A stretch of DNA of 64,000 nucleotides from Lepeophtheirus salmonis (GCF_016086655.4 NC_052140.2:1054001-1118000); one strand, 5' to 3'. Positions 9,700-22,262 are shown, counted from the stretch's first letter. Numbers and translations are program-made. The notes: generated by a model not told the origin, from the letters alone.

Positions 9700-11630
9700 A
9701 AAATACTTAATACCTTAATTTTAGTGTAACTTTCGGAATATATGATGTATCAGTGGAATGTACCGACAAATAATTTGGCCGATTACCGATTAATCGACAG
9801 TTATTTATTCATTCTCTAGTAAAAACTTTCTGTTCGCCGTTCATTTGTTCATTTTTCTCTTTAATAGTTCATTTTTGAATTTTTATTTATTCATTTAATA
9901 TTTATCTAGTATAAAAATCCAACCTACAAAAATACTAATTAATTTATACAGTCCTTTTTGTTTCGTAATTAATAAAAATGAGCCTCAAGGGCATAAATTA
10001 CTAAAAGCAAAAGAGGCAATCTGGGGATCCTAAAATGATACTCTCAATTTTTATAAAATGGTGTACAATTTCTTAAAATTTTTATTGTTTTTTTCAAAGT
10101 ATCAAAATCGAGGCATTACTTTTATTCAAGACAACCTCCAATTTGTCGGAAAGTTTGTACCGTCTCCGACTCCGACTACAAAAATTATTATAATTTATGT
10201 AAACAAAACTTATTTATAATCTAAGGCTGGCTGATATTGAGTATTCATAAAGTTACTTTCTAAATGTTTATAAATTATAGGTATTCAATACTATTAATTT
10301 ATGAAACCTATTAATAAACTAATTTATAAGTTTATTTCACAAATTTCCAGCGTGCTCTATAGTCCATATAATCACAATTCACAGACAGTTCTAAAATTTA
10401 AATTATTATTTTGGGTAGACTAGACGTGCTAATTCATTAATTAAACTTGTGAATACTCCATTTCATCAAAGAAAAGTTTAACATTGCACCGAGATTCTGT
10501 GTGTATTGTGTATTTTTCCCTTACGAGTACATAAATTATTCTCCAAAACTTATCAATGTATTAGAAATAGATTGATTTTGATCAATTTCATTAATTCTTC
10601 ATCCAGTTAAATATCTAATATTCTATATATTTTATTTATACCCGGCACAATTATTTGATTCATATAACTTATAATTACCTATAGCCAGGTTTGGACATAG
10701 AAGAGAAAAACGACTCTTTCACTTCATTTTCTGAACGAATAACCGACCAACGGGGAAAAAATGAAGGATGAAGGGGGAAAAAATATGAACAGCATTCATT
10801 TTCTTATTGTCCATAAGAGGTAGCTTTTTGACTATTTTCTCGGAAGATTACTACATATTTTTTTCTTGATATTGGGGATAATTATAATTATTGTCTTTGA
10901 TGGTAGCTAAAATATAGTTAATTTAGTCTCTTCTTTTTTTTCAATCAGATACTTCGTTTCCATTCACCGGCAAATAAGTCATCTCATGATAGCCTTCAAA
11001 ATTACAAACAAAATGTAATGGATTAAAAAAAAGATATAATGGACTTTAACATCTGTATTTTTCTAGAATGTTGTTGGATTTTTATTTAGTTTTTATGATG
11101 CAAAGTACATTAATTTTATCCCGAAATTAGGACTTTCAATCTTTGTTACTGTACAATATCAAAGTACTTTGTCATTTTTTTAACTTCTCCTTATTTTTAA
11201 TATATCTATCATTAATTTTCTGGAGAGGGTGGGAAGATATTCATATAATCGAATTTGATATTATTCAAATCAATTGCAGGTATAAAAAAATATCAACATT
11301 CGCACAATACTGTATTCTTTAATTCCTGAGAATTTCATTCAATTTTCTTGATGTTCAAGAAAGCTGTGTTGTTTTATTGAAATATCATATTTTATTAGAT
11401 TACAGATTTTGGTGTAGGAAATTCGAGTATATAAATATCTTCCCATGGCCTCCAGACAATAAATCTGAATCAATTAGGTGGCCTAGGCATAATATAAGGC
11501 AATAATATGTATATTCAATATTATACTATACACAAAGCTGAATACATATATTAATTGCCTTTGACATTTATTATATTCTGAGAATACTTCTAATAATATA
11601 ATAAATAATTAAAAAATGTAACATCCATAG
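9700..11630. other. AT-rich intergenic stretch with one long hairpin
   Basis: No gene or recognisable transposase. At 11496-11562 'AAGGCAATAATATGTATATT' pairs imperfectly with the reverse complement of the segment ending TTAATTGCCTT, forming a ~26 bp stem and short loop. The rest is low-complexity AT-rich sequence. Confidence 0.45.
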
Positions 11631-12321
11631 CCAATGCAAAATATAAAATTGAGCTATGTACAAAAAGAAAACTGTAGACAAGTGTTACAAAATAAAAATA
11701 TTACAACTGCACAAATATATGTTCAGTGTGTACCTTTGATATGTACTTATTATCGGAGACTATGCGGACTTATTATTGTCGGAGCAGTGCGTTTAGTTCG
11801 GGTTGTGACCCATAAAATAGACAAGTGATTCGGGACTAATTTTATACTCTCACACGGATAATCCAACTGGGCTTGACTATTAAAGACCGGCCAGACCCTA
11901 GTTTTATGTGTGGAACTAACTATAATATTGGAAAAATTTAGCTCGGCCCGAAAGTCGGGTTAAGTTCGGAGTCACTTTTTTTTTCTTTACACCCATTATG
12001 GCACCCTTGAAATGACGGCATACTTAGCATTTGCATATATTATCTATGCTACGAGTCAACCTTTCCAGTAAATAAGGTAACTCATAAAAAAATATGTCGG
12101 TTCAGCTATTTTTAAAGGAGGCTGTCATAATTAGTATTGTTTTGGTCTTAAATTTGGACTGCAATCCAGTCTGGTCTAATTCAATCCTACATGTCGGTCC
12201 TTAAATAAGGTGAAATGGATCCCTTGTGACGTAGTTGAAAGTTTTTTCCCTTTTTTAATAATTATGTTATATAAGTTCTATAACTGAGTAAGATATGTAT
12301 AATATGTAGTATAATATTGCA

Positions 12322-12898
12322 TTACCGAGTGGTCTATTAAAATCTGAACACTTTGAATTTTAGACTTCAACAATATATAATTTTTTAATTAAAAATAAAA
12401 TTTCAACAAAATTAATACTATAGAGGTCACACATCCACTGCAGATGTAGTCCTCTGTCATGGCGTCCCAGTGCTAGCTGACAGTGGCTTTGTGGGTCTCG
12501 GTGTTTGTATGACGTACACTGTAGGAATTCCTGTAGGCATGCAGTTAAAATGTGTAAGGGGGGCAAATGTGTCAAAAAAGAGTTCTAAAGAGTCTTCAAC
12601 GGAGGAGAGGATGTGTTAAAAGTGGCCTTTGCACCCTCAAAAGGCTCTTTTCACCTACTTTTTTTATAGTTCTCTGGACAATCTGTTGTGAAACCGAGAT
12701 ATCTCTTACGTGGGCCCTCATGGACTTGAGGGGATTGGACTGAGCTGTTTTCTTTGACTTCTCCGGATCCAGTTTGGCCTTTTTGACATAGCTCTTCTTC
12801 CTCTCGAACGTTTCGGACTTTTTGACGGAGGGAATGGCGGTCTTGGAGACTCCCAACTGCTTGAAATGTGTGAATGGACATTCGTCAATCACGTGCAA
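12322..12898 (-). pseudogene. Tc1-like transposase, catalytic core deleted
   Basis: Read on the - strand from 12898, the N-terminal helix-turn-helix pair is visible: 'THFKQLGVSKTAIPSVKKSE', a basic linker, then 'SMRAHVRDISVSQQIVQRTI' and 'KSLLRVQRPLLT' near 12620. After about 12600 the frame moves straight to a C-terminal tail ('NTETHKATVS', 'HWDAMTEDYI' in a neighbouring frame, near 12505-12435). The DDE core between them is missing. A sequence at 12322-12360 (GGTCTATTAAAATCTGAACA) looks like its terminal repeat. The other end is cut off by the family B element starting near 12900. It cannot be active. Confidence 0.75.
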
Positions 12899-12899
12899 G

Positions 12900-13276
12900 T
12901 TTTTTTTTAAAACTTAAAACTTAAATATGACACTTATTACATTTTTTTGGAAAAAAATTTGAAAAATTAAATTTTTCTAAAAAATAAAATTGGAAAATAA
13001 AATTCAAAAATCCACAACTATTTACACAAAATTAAATTTAAAAAAAAATACATAGTTCTTAAAAATTTCAAAAATCTAGAGCAAAAAAAAAAAAAATAAT
13101 TACATTTTGTGTAAAAAAAATTCAAAAATCAATAGTTATTTACAGACAATTAAATTTTTTGGAAAAAAATTCAATGAAATTTCAAATCTTAAATTTTTTA
13201 AGTTATATAAAAAAAAAAATTCTATTACGAATTAAATAATCCTTAATTTGGGGGAGGAGGGCTGCGGACACTCCTG
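12900..13276 (+). repeat. Family B AT-rich non-autonomous element
   Basis: Family B elements are built of imperfect repeats of an AT-rich motif (TTTGGAAAAAAATTTCAAAA followed by ATCCACAGCTGTTTACA), closed by a GC-rich end like GCCCCTCTACCCCACTCCCT then GCGGACACCCCTG. This copy shows 'ATCCACAACTATTTACACAA' and ends 'GGGCTGCGGACACTCCTG' at 13276. It abuts the truncated Tc1-like pseudogene, as if inserted into it. Confidence 0.6.
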
Positions 13277-13379
13277 ATGTTAGCAAGTTTGATCCAGGGC
13301 ATACCTTTGAAAGAGATCACCATAGATGGAAAAAATATGATGATGAAATAGGCTTTTTATAGTTCCTACGGTAATATGT

Positions 13380-13490
13380 GTTTTTTTTTTTTAAATTTCC
13401 AAAACTGTTATCATTATTCTTTTATTCTTGATGAGGACTGGGAATTGAGAATTGAGGCTCCTTCCTCACTAATACGCTAACATTTTCAAA
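13380..13490 (+). repeat. Family A, partial
   Basis: The lead-in 'TTCCAAAACTGTTATCATTA' and 'TTTTATTCTTGATGAGGA' are present, followed directly by a 'GAATTGAGAATTGAGG' remnant, so the centre is deleted. Confidence 0.5.
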
Positions 13491-13859
13491 ATAGGAAGGA
13501 ATAATAATGATTAAAAAGAGCTCAAATATCTTCCAGACTCCCTACTTAAACTTTTTTTATTTTTTTATTTTTTTTTTTTACAATGTATGTTCACAAAGAT
13601 GCCAACAATTTGAACATCCCTACACATCATATAGACTGTAGCATAAGTCATTCAATCTTTTGTCCAAGTGAATCTTCAAACTGAAATTAAACTATGGAAT
13701 AATTGGATCTCCGAGATATCCTAAAAAATAAATTACTTTGGTTTGGAATTTTGGGTAGGAGGAGTTAAACCCATAGATATCTTGGGGAAACCGTATCCCG
13801 GAAGAGAAACCCTTACCTCCTCATATGTATGTGTAATAACACTTTAGTAATGTGATGGA

Positions 13860-14290
13860 GAGCACTCTTAACGACTACTTTCCCTCCCCATAATTTCTCT
13901 TATTGGTAAGGGAGAATCATCGATGGAGAGATTCTTCTTCTTTTCTTCACACACTACTCTCTCTTTTAGAAAGCCCTCAACTCTTCCTCTCTCGGCTGAT
14001 AGAGAGGAAGAGAGAGAAAAGAGGAAGAAGGTGCCTCCTTTTCTCCTATAGCAGTAAATATGATGAAGGTTTATGTGTTCTTGACTTACAAAAAGGGTTA
14101 AAAAAACTTACAACAGACGCAGAGACGGCCCTTTACTCTGACCGAGAAAGAAGCTCCCCTTTGGGAAAAGAAAACACGACTACATCCATACAAAATACTC
14201 GAACATGCTCAGTATCATTCTTTCACTGCGGCGAATGAGTACTGGAATTATAATTCACTATACTTCAACTACTACTTGTAGTGTGTAGTA
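13860..14290 (+). other. Higher-complexity unique stretch, possible untranslated exon
   Basis: This segment is clearly less AT-rich than its surroundings, with pyrimidine-rich and GA-rich patches and a 111-codon open frame at 13903-14238 that begins at a non-ATG codon and resembles nothing I know. It could be a first exon or promoter of an unseen transcript, or a unique remnant. No firm splice pair was found. Confidence 0.25.
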
Positions 14291-14984
14291 GTCCTTTTGG
14301 TGTGGTGTTGCTTTGTAGAATATCTAGTTATATACAAAGGATATTCAAATAATTCTTGGAATAAATCCTCTTCTTCCATGGATGCTTATAAAAAAACCCA
14401 AAGTTATTGATTACCACGGGGGCTCTTCATCTCTCGAGGATCGTCATCAGAGTTTGTAGTATACAATACATAGTCGTATCTTCCTACTCTTTCCACCCAA
14501 TGGAAGAATAAGTATGAAATAACAAAAAAAAAAAAAAACTTCCTACAGCCTAAACAACTTTGGAAAGCTCTGTTGAAAATGAAAAGAAATGAGGTAATTG
14601 TATTTGCTTTTTATACACAAAATCTATTTCCTTTTTATTGAAAATATGGTTTTACCTACATTCATGATATGCAAAACGGTTCTTCTACAAATCAGTTTAT
14701 TAATTAACTGTATCCTCCCTAGATAGTGCTTTGAATGCCTACCCTAAAAAGAAAGGGAGAGACACGGTTCTATTCGTGTAAATAACAATAAAAAGCGGAC
14801 AATCAACAAGTTTGGTACTTGTTATTTGATTGTTACTAATATTTTATACAAAATGTGATAACTATATTAATAATGAGCCAGATGGCATATAAATTACAAT
14901 CTTCTGACTACTTTTATAAGGGGTATGTATTCCTATAGTTGTAACAAAATATGAGATTAGGCTACGTGAGATACTTTTTATATT

Positions 14985-15115
14985 TACTCTCTGAACAGTG
15001 TTTTATTCATTATTCTTAAAAAGAGAACATCAAAGTATACAGTAATCTGGAGTGCATGGAGGACAGAGAGTAACACTGAGGAGGATTTGTTGCGGAGTTT
15101 TAACTAATTTTCTAA
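14985..15115 (+). repeat. Family A copy
   Basis: Contains 'AGAGAACATCAAAGTATACA', 'GGACAGAGAGTAACACTGAG' and 'GATTTGTTGCGGAGTTTTAA'; the later blocks are missing. Confidence 0.65.
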
Positions 15116-15119
15116 TTAA

Positions 15120-15300
15120 CTTATTTTCCAATACTGCTATCATATATTTTTTGAAGAGATAACATCTTTATATAAAGTAATTCCTAGTGTATGAAAGACA
15201 CAGATTAACCTTGAAGAGGATTGGTTGCAGAGTTACAAGGTTAACTCTCTGTTGAACTTGGAGTGGAATTTTTAGAAAGAGTAACTCTTTCTAAAAAAGT
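15120..15300 (+). repeat. Family A copy, directly behind the previous one
   Basis: Starts over with the lead-in ('TTTTCCAATACTGCTATCAT'), then 'TATAAAGTAATTCCTAGTGT', 'GATTGGTTGCAGAGTTACAA' and 'TTGAACTTGGAGTGGAA'. Two same-strand partial copies lie head to tail. Confidence 0.6.
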
Positions 15301-16129
15301 ATACAGTGTGTCTCCGGGCAAACTTTAAAAAAAAAAAAAAGGTTTCAATCCCTTACTAAATAATTTACTGATTTCCCCCATTATAATCAACAGGTAAAAA
15401 ATAAAAATAAACAATTTTTGTTAAATAAATTTATTCATGAGACCAAGGGAAACTAAGATGGAGACCAAAATAAATCGTATTTACGCTCTTCTTAAGGCAG
15501 GAACCACTTTTGTTGAAATTTGCTACCATTTAAATGGTTTGAGATAATATTCACAGACTGCTTGCAAGTCATTTAAGGCCGTCACTAGTATTTTTCTTTG
15601 GGAGAGGGGTGTGGTGTTGAATATATATATATTAGGGTAAATTGGGAGCTAATGGTTGTATTTTTGCATGTGGATGCTTGTCCCAAGAAATTGGCTGAAC
15701 TTTTCAAATGCTGAAGGATAGCATTACATGTCTTAGTAATCAAATTCAAATAGACAGGATTAATTTGTAATTGAAAAATAATCTAGGAATTTCATTTAAT
15801 GTTGAAAAAAGAAGTCAGGTACACCCATTAGACCCCCTTCTACCTGCATTTTTAGAATCATTATATTTCTTATCTTCATCCATATTTGATAATCAAGTTT
15901 ATTATGTTTCAGCTTACTGTTTTGAGTAGTGGTCCTTTAAAAAATATATACATAAATATATAGAATTAATGTCATTTTATTATTTGAAAAATTTCCCAGA
16001 TTTTATTTTATATTTCGGATTAAGGAAAAAACAATATTTTAATCCAAAGAAAAAAGTAAATCTGACCAGGGAGAGAGGGGGTGTATGTACTAAGCGGACA
16101 TTAGATAGGAAACAGTGAAGTACTTAAAG

Positions 16130-16280
16130 CAATTTTTGAGGCACACCACATTTATAAGAATAAAAAAAATTGAAAAATTTCAAATATTACATTTCCTGGA
16201 AAAAAATTTCAAAAATTCATTATAAAATAATAATGTTTTTGGAAAAAAAAATTCCACAGATCCTCACCTATTTACAACAT
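16130..16280. repeat. Family B-like AT-rich fragment
   Basis: Repeated 'GGAAAAAAATTTCAAAAATT' motifs and 'ATCCTCACCTATTTACAACA'. No GC-rich end is attached. Confidence 0.45.
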
Positions 16281-16284
16281 ATTA

Positions 16285-16400
16285 AATTCTAAGATTGAGA
16301 CTTACTCTTATAACTCCAAACAAATCCTCAGAGTTACTCTGGTCTTTCACAAACTAGGGATTATTTTATGATTATATTTCTCTCTTCAAGAGAAATTAAA
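16285..16400 (-). repeat. Family A copy, reversed
   Basis: On the - strand it reads from the 'AGAGAGAAATATAATC' lead-in through 'GAGTAACTCTGAGGATTTGT' to 'TTGGAGTTATAAGAGTAAGT'. It directly follows a family B fragment. Confidence 0.55.
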
Positions 16401-16829
16401 GAGTAATGATGAATGCTTTGGTTAAAAAATAAGACATCATTTACAAATACATAGAGTGCAATCTTCAAATTTATATTTATTTAACATCTGACAAACACAG
16501 GGTTGACCCAAATTTGAATTGAATGACGGCATGAAAGTTTGAGTAACAATGAAGTATACCAAGGTCAAATAGGCATCTATATTGGGTAATATACAAAATA
16601 TGGAAATATTAATCGATATCATTAAAAATGCACGAGTAATGTCTCTTTAAAAACATGGGTGCTGGCCTTGAGGTTGGAACTTTAAGAGCCTCTCACTTCT
16701 GATATGGAGTTCAAAGAAGACTAAAATCTTGGTTTTTGGAATTGTCTACTTAATATTAAGCTATATCCTAAATTAAAAATACAATCAGAGATGGTGCATT
16801 AAGAAATGTTATTTATTTTTTATCAATTT

Positions 16830-16985
16830 GGCGTGGAATTAATCTATTTTCTTAGTTCTTATATTCTTCAATCCGAGCTAGGAGTGAAGAAAATAAAAAA
16901 ATAGGTAGAGCCCTTGGACTGAAAGACCAATACGTAGTAAAAAATACCGATTAGGAAATCATGATCAATCCAACACCTCTAAAAT
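16830..16985 (+). repeat. Family C repeat fragment (see 60650 and 40845)
   Basis: 'TTCTTAGTTCTTATATTCTT', 'GAGCTAGGAGTGAAG' and 'TTGGACTGAAAGACCAATAC' match the longer copies at 60790-60900 and 41265-41320. Confidence 0.55.
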
Positions 16986-17750
16986 GACTGAATAACTACT
17001 TGGGTGGAAAGTTTACACGACGCAATATAGTTAACGAGAGTATCGCACACATTTTAGGTCATATTTTGTACAACTCTAGTTATACATTAATTAGAAACTG
17101 TTGCTTTGAAAGGCAGGTAGAGAGGAGTGGGAGTTGTACTTATCTAAATAATATATAGGGGTTTTGAAATATTATTTAAAAAAAAAAAAATAATATACAA
17201 TGATTTATAGTAGTGTTTCCATGCTTTCTATTATGTTTTGAAATAGTGTTATAATTCATATGATATATATACAACATTTCTTGAGATATATGTTAATATT
17301 ATGATTATTTATTAACGGTTTTGTTTCAAATCACTTTTACTGCAGAATAAATTCATTTGCATAGACGCTCTCTATAAATATTAAACATAAATAAATACAC
17401 TTGCTAAAATATATTATCAAAAATAATTAAATTAACTTTATTAATATTTTCGCAGTGAGCTGCGAGAAAGGGAATTATGTTATGTTAGATCCTTGTTGTT
17501 GATGATATTGATGAAATCAATTGTTCAGAGGGGATTGAATGGCTGTTCTCCCTACACACCCCTAATTAAATTACCCCTAATATATAAATTAACAAGAGTT
17601 AATTATTAAGGATTTGAATGGGCGAGGAAGTGATTGCAATTAGCATGTGGTGAAGGGAGAAGACTTCCAATCTTTTAATTCACCATTAGAGTTGTAAAAA
17701 ATATAGCCTAACCGCTATGAATAAAAAAATAAACAAACCCAAAAATTAAC

Positions 17751-17921
17751 CTTGTAACTAGTGTTGTGTCTGAGTTCAAGATCGATTTCCCCTCCGGTTC
17801 TGTCCCAAATAAATTTTGGGGGCACCTTATAAGTTTGCCCACATGCTATACCTTCTTTTTCTACTTTGAAATTGGAGATAGAGACAGCGGATAGTTGAAA
17901 TTTAATCCTTCCTTGCAACCT
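17751..17921 (-). CDS. Candidate internal coding exon, product unknown
   Basis: On the - strand a pyrimidine-rich acceptor (..CGCTTTTTTATTAAG) leads into a 57-codon open stretch that ends at AAG|GTTAAT, a fair donor. Length is an exact multiple of three and the frame is fully open: it begins R-L-Q-G-R-I-K-F and includes 'IACGQTYKVPPKFIWDRTGG' and 'EIDLELRHNTSYK'. The composition (buried hydrophobics, one W, one C, balanced charge) looks like a folded domain rather than random AT-rich translation. I do not recognise the family, and no neighbouring exon could be paired with it. It may be a cell-adhesion or lipid-binding type beta domain, but that is a guess. Alternatively it is a relic or a chance open frame. 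Confidence 0.3.
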
Positions 17922-18289
17922 CTTAATAAAAAAGCGAAGAATATATTATTGGATTAAGAGGAGAGGGTTCTCGATTTTTTCAAGATATTAAACACTTTGG
18001 AGACTGTGAAAGTAGATAGAAGGTTTCATTATGTGGAGGAGGAGATTATGATTTTGTCTCTGGAGTACTGGAGGGGGTAGGGGTACTCGTAGTTGATCCG
18101 TAGACTGAGGGATGAGCCTGGATGAAATCAAATCTCCATTATACAAGGTACTACGACTTTTTATTGTATATCTTGGTCTCATCCCTCATTAAGAGATAAA
18201 TGCACAATTATTTCTTTATTATTAAAAAGTTGCAGTAAACGAATTTGAACTATGCGTTGTTGCTGTCCCCAATTTCGAGATGGAAAGAG

Positions 18290-18665
18290 AACGTATGACC
18301 TGCAGGCAAATTTATAGAGCGGCCCCATGTTTTTTTCTAGACCGATAACTAATACGACCGTTCAGGACGCACACATCCTTGATGACGCAACAGAAACTCT
18401 GGTAGATCGGACGAGAAGTTCTTATTCATCCATTTTACAGTCCGTACCTCGCATCAAATGACTAACACCTGTTCCTTTCTATGGCCAACGGGCTTAGGGG
18501 TACAAATTTGGCTTCCAAAGATGCCTATGAAAATTGGTTGTCCGATTTTTTTGCTAATAGGGACAAGGGATTCTAGGAGAAGGACACTATGACGTTGTAT
18601 TCTCGTTGCCAACAAGAACAGAATTGAACAGAACGGGCATACTCGGCTTTAACTGGATGATTGTA
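18290..18665 (+). pseudogene. mariner transposase, C-terminal remnant
   Basis: The catalytic end of an irritans-type mariner is readable across two frames: 'QD' then worn 'AxPHT' near 18365, 'REVLIHPFYSPYLASND' near 18412-18462 (normally HPPYSPDLAPSDYH), 'HLFLSMANGLRGTNLAS' and 'DAYENWLSDFFANRDKGF' near 18465-18573, then 'QQEQN' at the C-terminus. Stops interrupt at the Y of SDYH and after DKGF. The N-terminal half and ends were not found. It belongs to the same general subfamily as the element at 6510-7208, but is an independent copy. Confidence 0.7.
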
Positions 18666-18799
18666 ACATTTCTTATGGAACATTGAAAAAAGTGAAGAAT
18701 ACGAAATTACTTTTTCCCCACCCTTTTCTTATACACCTAATTGATTTCACAAAGGATCAACTTTTCCTTTTTTTTTAAGTACTTAAAAGTTGTACTGAA

Positions 18800-18975
18800 G
18801 TACTCCTACAAAAGAACGGATACATCACCATCTGTGAGAGAAAGGATAGAAACACAAATCCTATTTTGTATCTAGCATGGACATAGACAAGAATTACTCC
18901 AATGTCGATCCTCCATTCCAATCTGAGTCCAAGAAGGACTTACTCATGTTTACTTTACACTCACATGTAGAATGT
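18800..18975 (-). repeat. Family A copy, reversed
   Basis: On the - strand: 'GTAAGTCCTTCTTGGACTCA', 'GATTGGAATGGAGGATCGAC', 'ATTGGAGTAATTCTTGTCTA' and 'TGTCCATGCTAGATAC', in family order. Confidence 0.65.
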
Positions 18976-19329
18976 GTCTGGTTTTTTTTAATTACTTCAT
19001 TCATTTAGAGAAGTTACATACAAAAAAATAAAAAATAAAATATATAAATAAACATATAATGTGGTTTAAAATGAATTATCTAAGCCAAAGTCAAACATCT
19101 TGGAAAATGTTGCTGTATTATGATGTTATTTATTAATTCATTTTCAGCAAAACGTTTCTTCTAAAAAATATACAGTAAATAAATAAACAAATCAAAGCCG
19201 CAAAATAGCTAACAAATTCACTAAAAAGTATGAGCAGTAGTTTTATAACATTTAAAAAAAATAAAAGAATTAAAAAAAACCCGACAATTATTACTCTGTA
19301 GATCCAAAATGGCTTTTAAATTTCCTATA

Positions 19330-19500
19330 ATTGTATATTCATCGACACAAGAATTTTAAGGTCCGATAATAAATGTGAATGTCTGTGTGTGTCCAGGAGT
19401 CACGTCCAAATAAATTAATAGATTTTGTTGAAATGTTTCATGTAGGATTTTAAAGCTCAATAAATGGTTTTAATAATACTGGTTTTTTTGGCTTGAAGGC
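19330..19500 (+). repeat. Possible Helitron/MITE-type end
   Basis: 'AATGTGAATGTCTGTGTGTG' followed by 'TCCAGGAGTCACGTCC' resembles the leader found at the ends of several arthropod non-autonomous elements. No 3' end was matched. Confidence 0.25.
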
Positions 19501-19999
19501 CATTGTGGCCATTTTATAGCATTTGTCTAAAAAATTTTTTTTTGACTAACAAACGACTATTTCATATGTATACATAAATATGTAATAAAGAACGTCAAAT
19601 TTTAAGAATAATCCTTGTTGCATGTTGGTATGAACCTTTTCACACTTTTAAAAAAAAAATGAGATTGTAAGATTTAGAGAAGAAAAAAAAAAGAAGAAGA
19701 GAGGATAAGACACAGGATTTTTGACAATAATATGAAAGATGAACAAACGAGAATTCCACTTGAATATTTTTTAACCTCAAGCCTTATGATCTCCTTTAAA
19801 AAAAAATAGAAGAGTTCATAATTAATTTCAATTGCTTAATGTCCCAGGCAACGTTTCACAAAAAGCGACATCTTGAGAGGGGGAAAAAATAACTCCAAGG
19901 CTCTGTATCTCCTCAAGCGCACATGCGCATTTCAATTCTTTTTTTTTTAAATCTTTCTGATGTAAATGATAAGGATTTTTTAACGTGCGAGTTTTGCAA

Positions 20000-20130
20000 C
20001 CGGAACACATTTTTATTTTCTAAACCTGTTATCAATATTATTTTATTCTTGAGGAGGGAACATCTAATTATAAAGTGTAGCCCTGGGTATGTGTACGACG
20101 GAGAATAGCACTGAGGATTTCTCCAATAGC
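20000..20130 (+). repeat. Family A copy
   Basis: 'TTATTCTTGAGGAGGGAACA', 'ATTATAAAGTGTAGCCCTGG' and 'GAGAATAGCACTGAGGATTT' follow the family order and then the copy stops. Confidence 0.65.
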
Positions 20131-20499
20131 AATTTAATAAAAATACATTAGAGCTATTTTTTTTTTGTAGATGCCAAAAAGGCTTTCAATTGATAAACTA
20201 TGGAAATACAAACATGACCTTTAGATCATATTTTCTTCTACTCTAATGTTGGACCTCATTTAATAATTAAGGCTCTTCTGCTGATTTGGAAATAGTTTCG
20301 AACTCACTGTTTTTTTGTGATTTCATATGAATATGATTCAAGGGATCTACGTTACTATGTACAATTAGGACTTTTTATTTACTAGGGCTTCTCCTTTGGA
20401 TAAGATATACATAGAATTAATCCATGAATGTATTCTATACTTCCATCATTAATAATACATAGAGTTGTAGAAAATATGATCTAAAAGGATGCAATACTT

Positions 20500-20700
20500 T
20501 TTGTAGGTGGTAATCTGAAGAATGTGATGGATTTTCCAAAGCTGTTTTCATGATTCGTGAAGAAAGAAAATAAATAAGTATAAAGTAATCATTAGTTTGT
20601 GAAAGACAAAAAGTTAGGCTGAGTATTTTTGCGGAGTTATAATTGTAAATCCTTGTTGGACTCTGATAGATTTGTGGATCGACATCCGTTATAATCAAAC
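20500..20700 (+). repeat. Family A copy with lead-in
   Basis: Starts with 'TAGGTGGTAATCTGAAGAAT', then 'TTTCCAAAGCTGTTTTCATG', 'AGTATAAAGTAATCATTAGT', 'TTGCGGAGTTATAATTGTAA' and 'CTTGTTGGACTCTGATAGAT'. It is the best reference for the 5' half. Confidence 0.7.
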
Positions 20701-21159
20701 ATACCTACCTACATATATCATTGCTGGATACAATGTGGGGTTTGTGTTTATTTACTTCATCTCATAGCTACTTATGTAATCACTAGTGGGTATGCTGATG
20801 ACTGCAAGAGAGTAGCACTGAGTTATAAGTGTAAAGATGGGTTACCACATCTACCTAGTGTGTACATGCAATATATTTCTAAGATCTCCCATATTATAAT
20901 CTTCAAATTACCTCCCCTTACAAATATAAAAATTGGTTGATTTAAAATGTTTCCTGCTTGAGTAAGTGAAAAGGTCGCATTCAAGTCATTTTTAAGTTTA
21001 CAAATTTTAATTTGTCCATTCATTAATCTACTCCATATATGACAGATCATTAGTAATAACAGAAACTATTTATTTTGAAAGTACTAATTGTAGAAGTTAG
21101 AAGATTATAATATGCAAAGTTCTTAAAAACAATTTGTTTATTTGTCCGTTCTAAAATCA

Positions 21160-21560
21160 TAGCGTTTTCATGTAACGTCAGCATCCTTGATGTTGACCAT
21201 TTAGGGGGCTAAACAAACATGTGAAACATAAACAATGAAAACCCTTTATTTATTAATAGTAAGGAAAATAGTTTTATTATAAATCTGAGTCTAATAATGT
21301 TATTAGATCGTTAACCAATCTTATTTCCATATTGTGAACACTATATTAACCCTTAAAATGGAAAGAATAATTTTTAATTAACTTTGATTATATATTCAAA
21401 TGTCATTGTCTATCATTGGCATCAAGGGGTATTCAATGAAAGAGTTAGTGTCTTTTTTTATTCCGTTAGCCATTGGATGGAGTTTCATCAAGATTTACTG
21501 GAAATTTGTTCAAAAAATACCAACTATGAGCCATCAAGCATTAGAAAGCGACGCTCAAAA
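21160..21560 (+). repeat. Family D repeat, partner of 35375-35640
   Basis: 'TTTTCATGTAACGTCAGCAT' near 21165 and 'TTGGCATCAAGGGGTATTCA' near 21416, then 'AAAATACCAACTATGAG', match the 35.4-35.6 kb stretch in the same order. A 98-codon open frame (21384-21680, non-ATG start) overlaps but resembles nothing I know. Confidence 0.5.
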
Positions 21561-22119
21561 TTCTTGAGCGAGAGTGCTCATTCTTTTAGAAGAGTGATTC
21601 ATAACAACAAAAAATCTTTATTATTTGTGAACGAACTTTCCCCCTCTGAAATGCGATTTCCTAATATTTTTATTTATTGACATAAGATCTCAAAATCTCA
21701 CAAAAACCTTGAGAAACCTTTATACCAGCTAATTATCAGGCTTAACTGGATGATATTGCACGGATCCTTGTAAAACCATGTCCCCTAAGAAAGTAGTTCC
21801 CAAAAAGTATGTGCCCAAGGCACAACAAAAGACAAATAAATATTTTTTGACACACCTATTTTAATTAAACCATTCATTTGGATTATGACAAACGGCTGTA
21901 ACACGGTCGTGTGGCACACTTGAAATTGTAATATATTGAACTTAATTGCAATCGTAAAGGTCAAATTCAAATACACCTATACGAGTGAAAAAATGAGTGC
22001 CTTTCATTTTTAATTGAGCGGCAGAGGGGGTGCACCCACAAAATTAGTAACTGAACAGGAGCAGGAGTGGACTAATGCTCTGATGAGTCCCCAAGATGGC
22101 GTCGCCTTCAATTATGATG

Positions 22120-22262
22120 TCCGCGAAAACTCTATATATATGGGTTCAGTCATAATAGATGTGATAACCCAACTTGCAGCTAATCTAATTAAACGCCATT
22201 ACAGCTTCGCTGCACTTTTCCCAAACATTCTTCAGATATTCAGGGTTACCACGTTCATTTGA
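22120..22262 (+). repeat. Family A, 3' tail only
   Basis: 'AGCTAATCTAATTAAACGCC', 'ATTACAGCTTCGCTGCACTT' and 'ATTCAGGGTTACCACGTTCA' match the tail at 8310-8417 and 53945-54030. Confidence 0.6.

Noticed and set aside
22014..22262. 82-codon + frame with protein-like start
   Set aside because: The second half is the family A tail, the start codon is TTG and no splice border fits; the first half (22014-22120) matches nothing I know.
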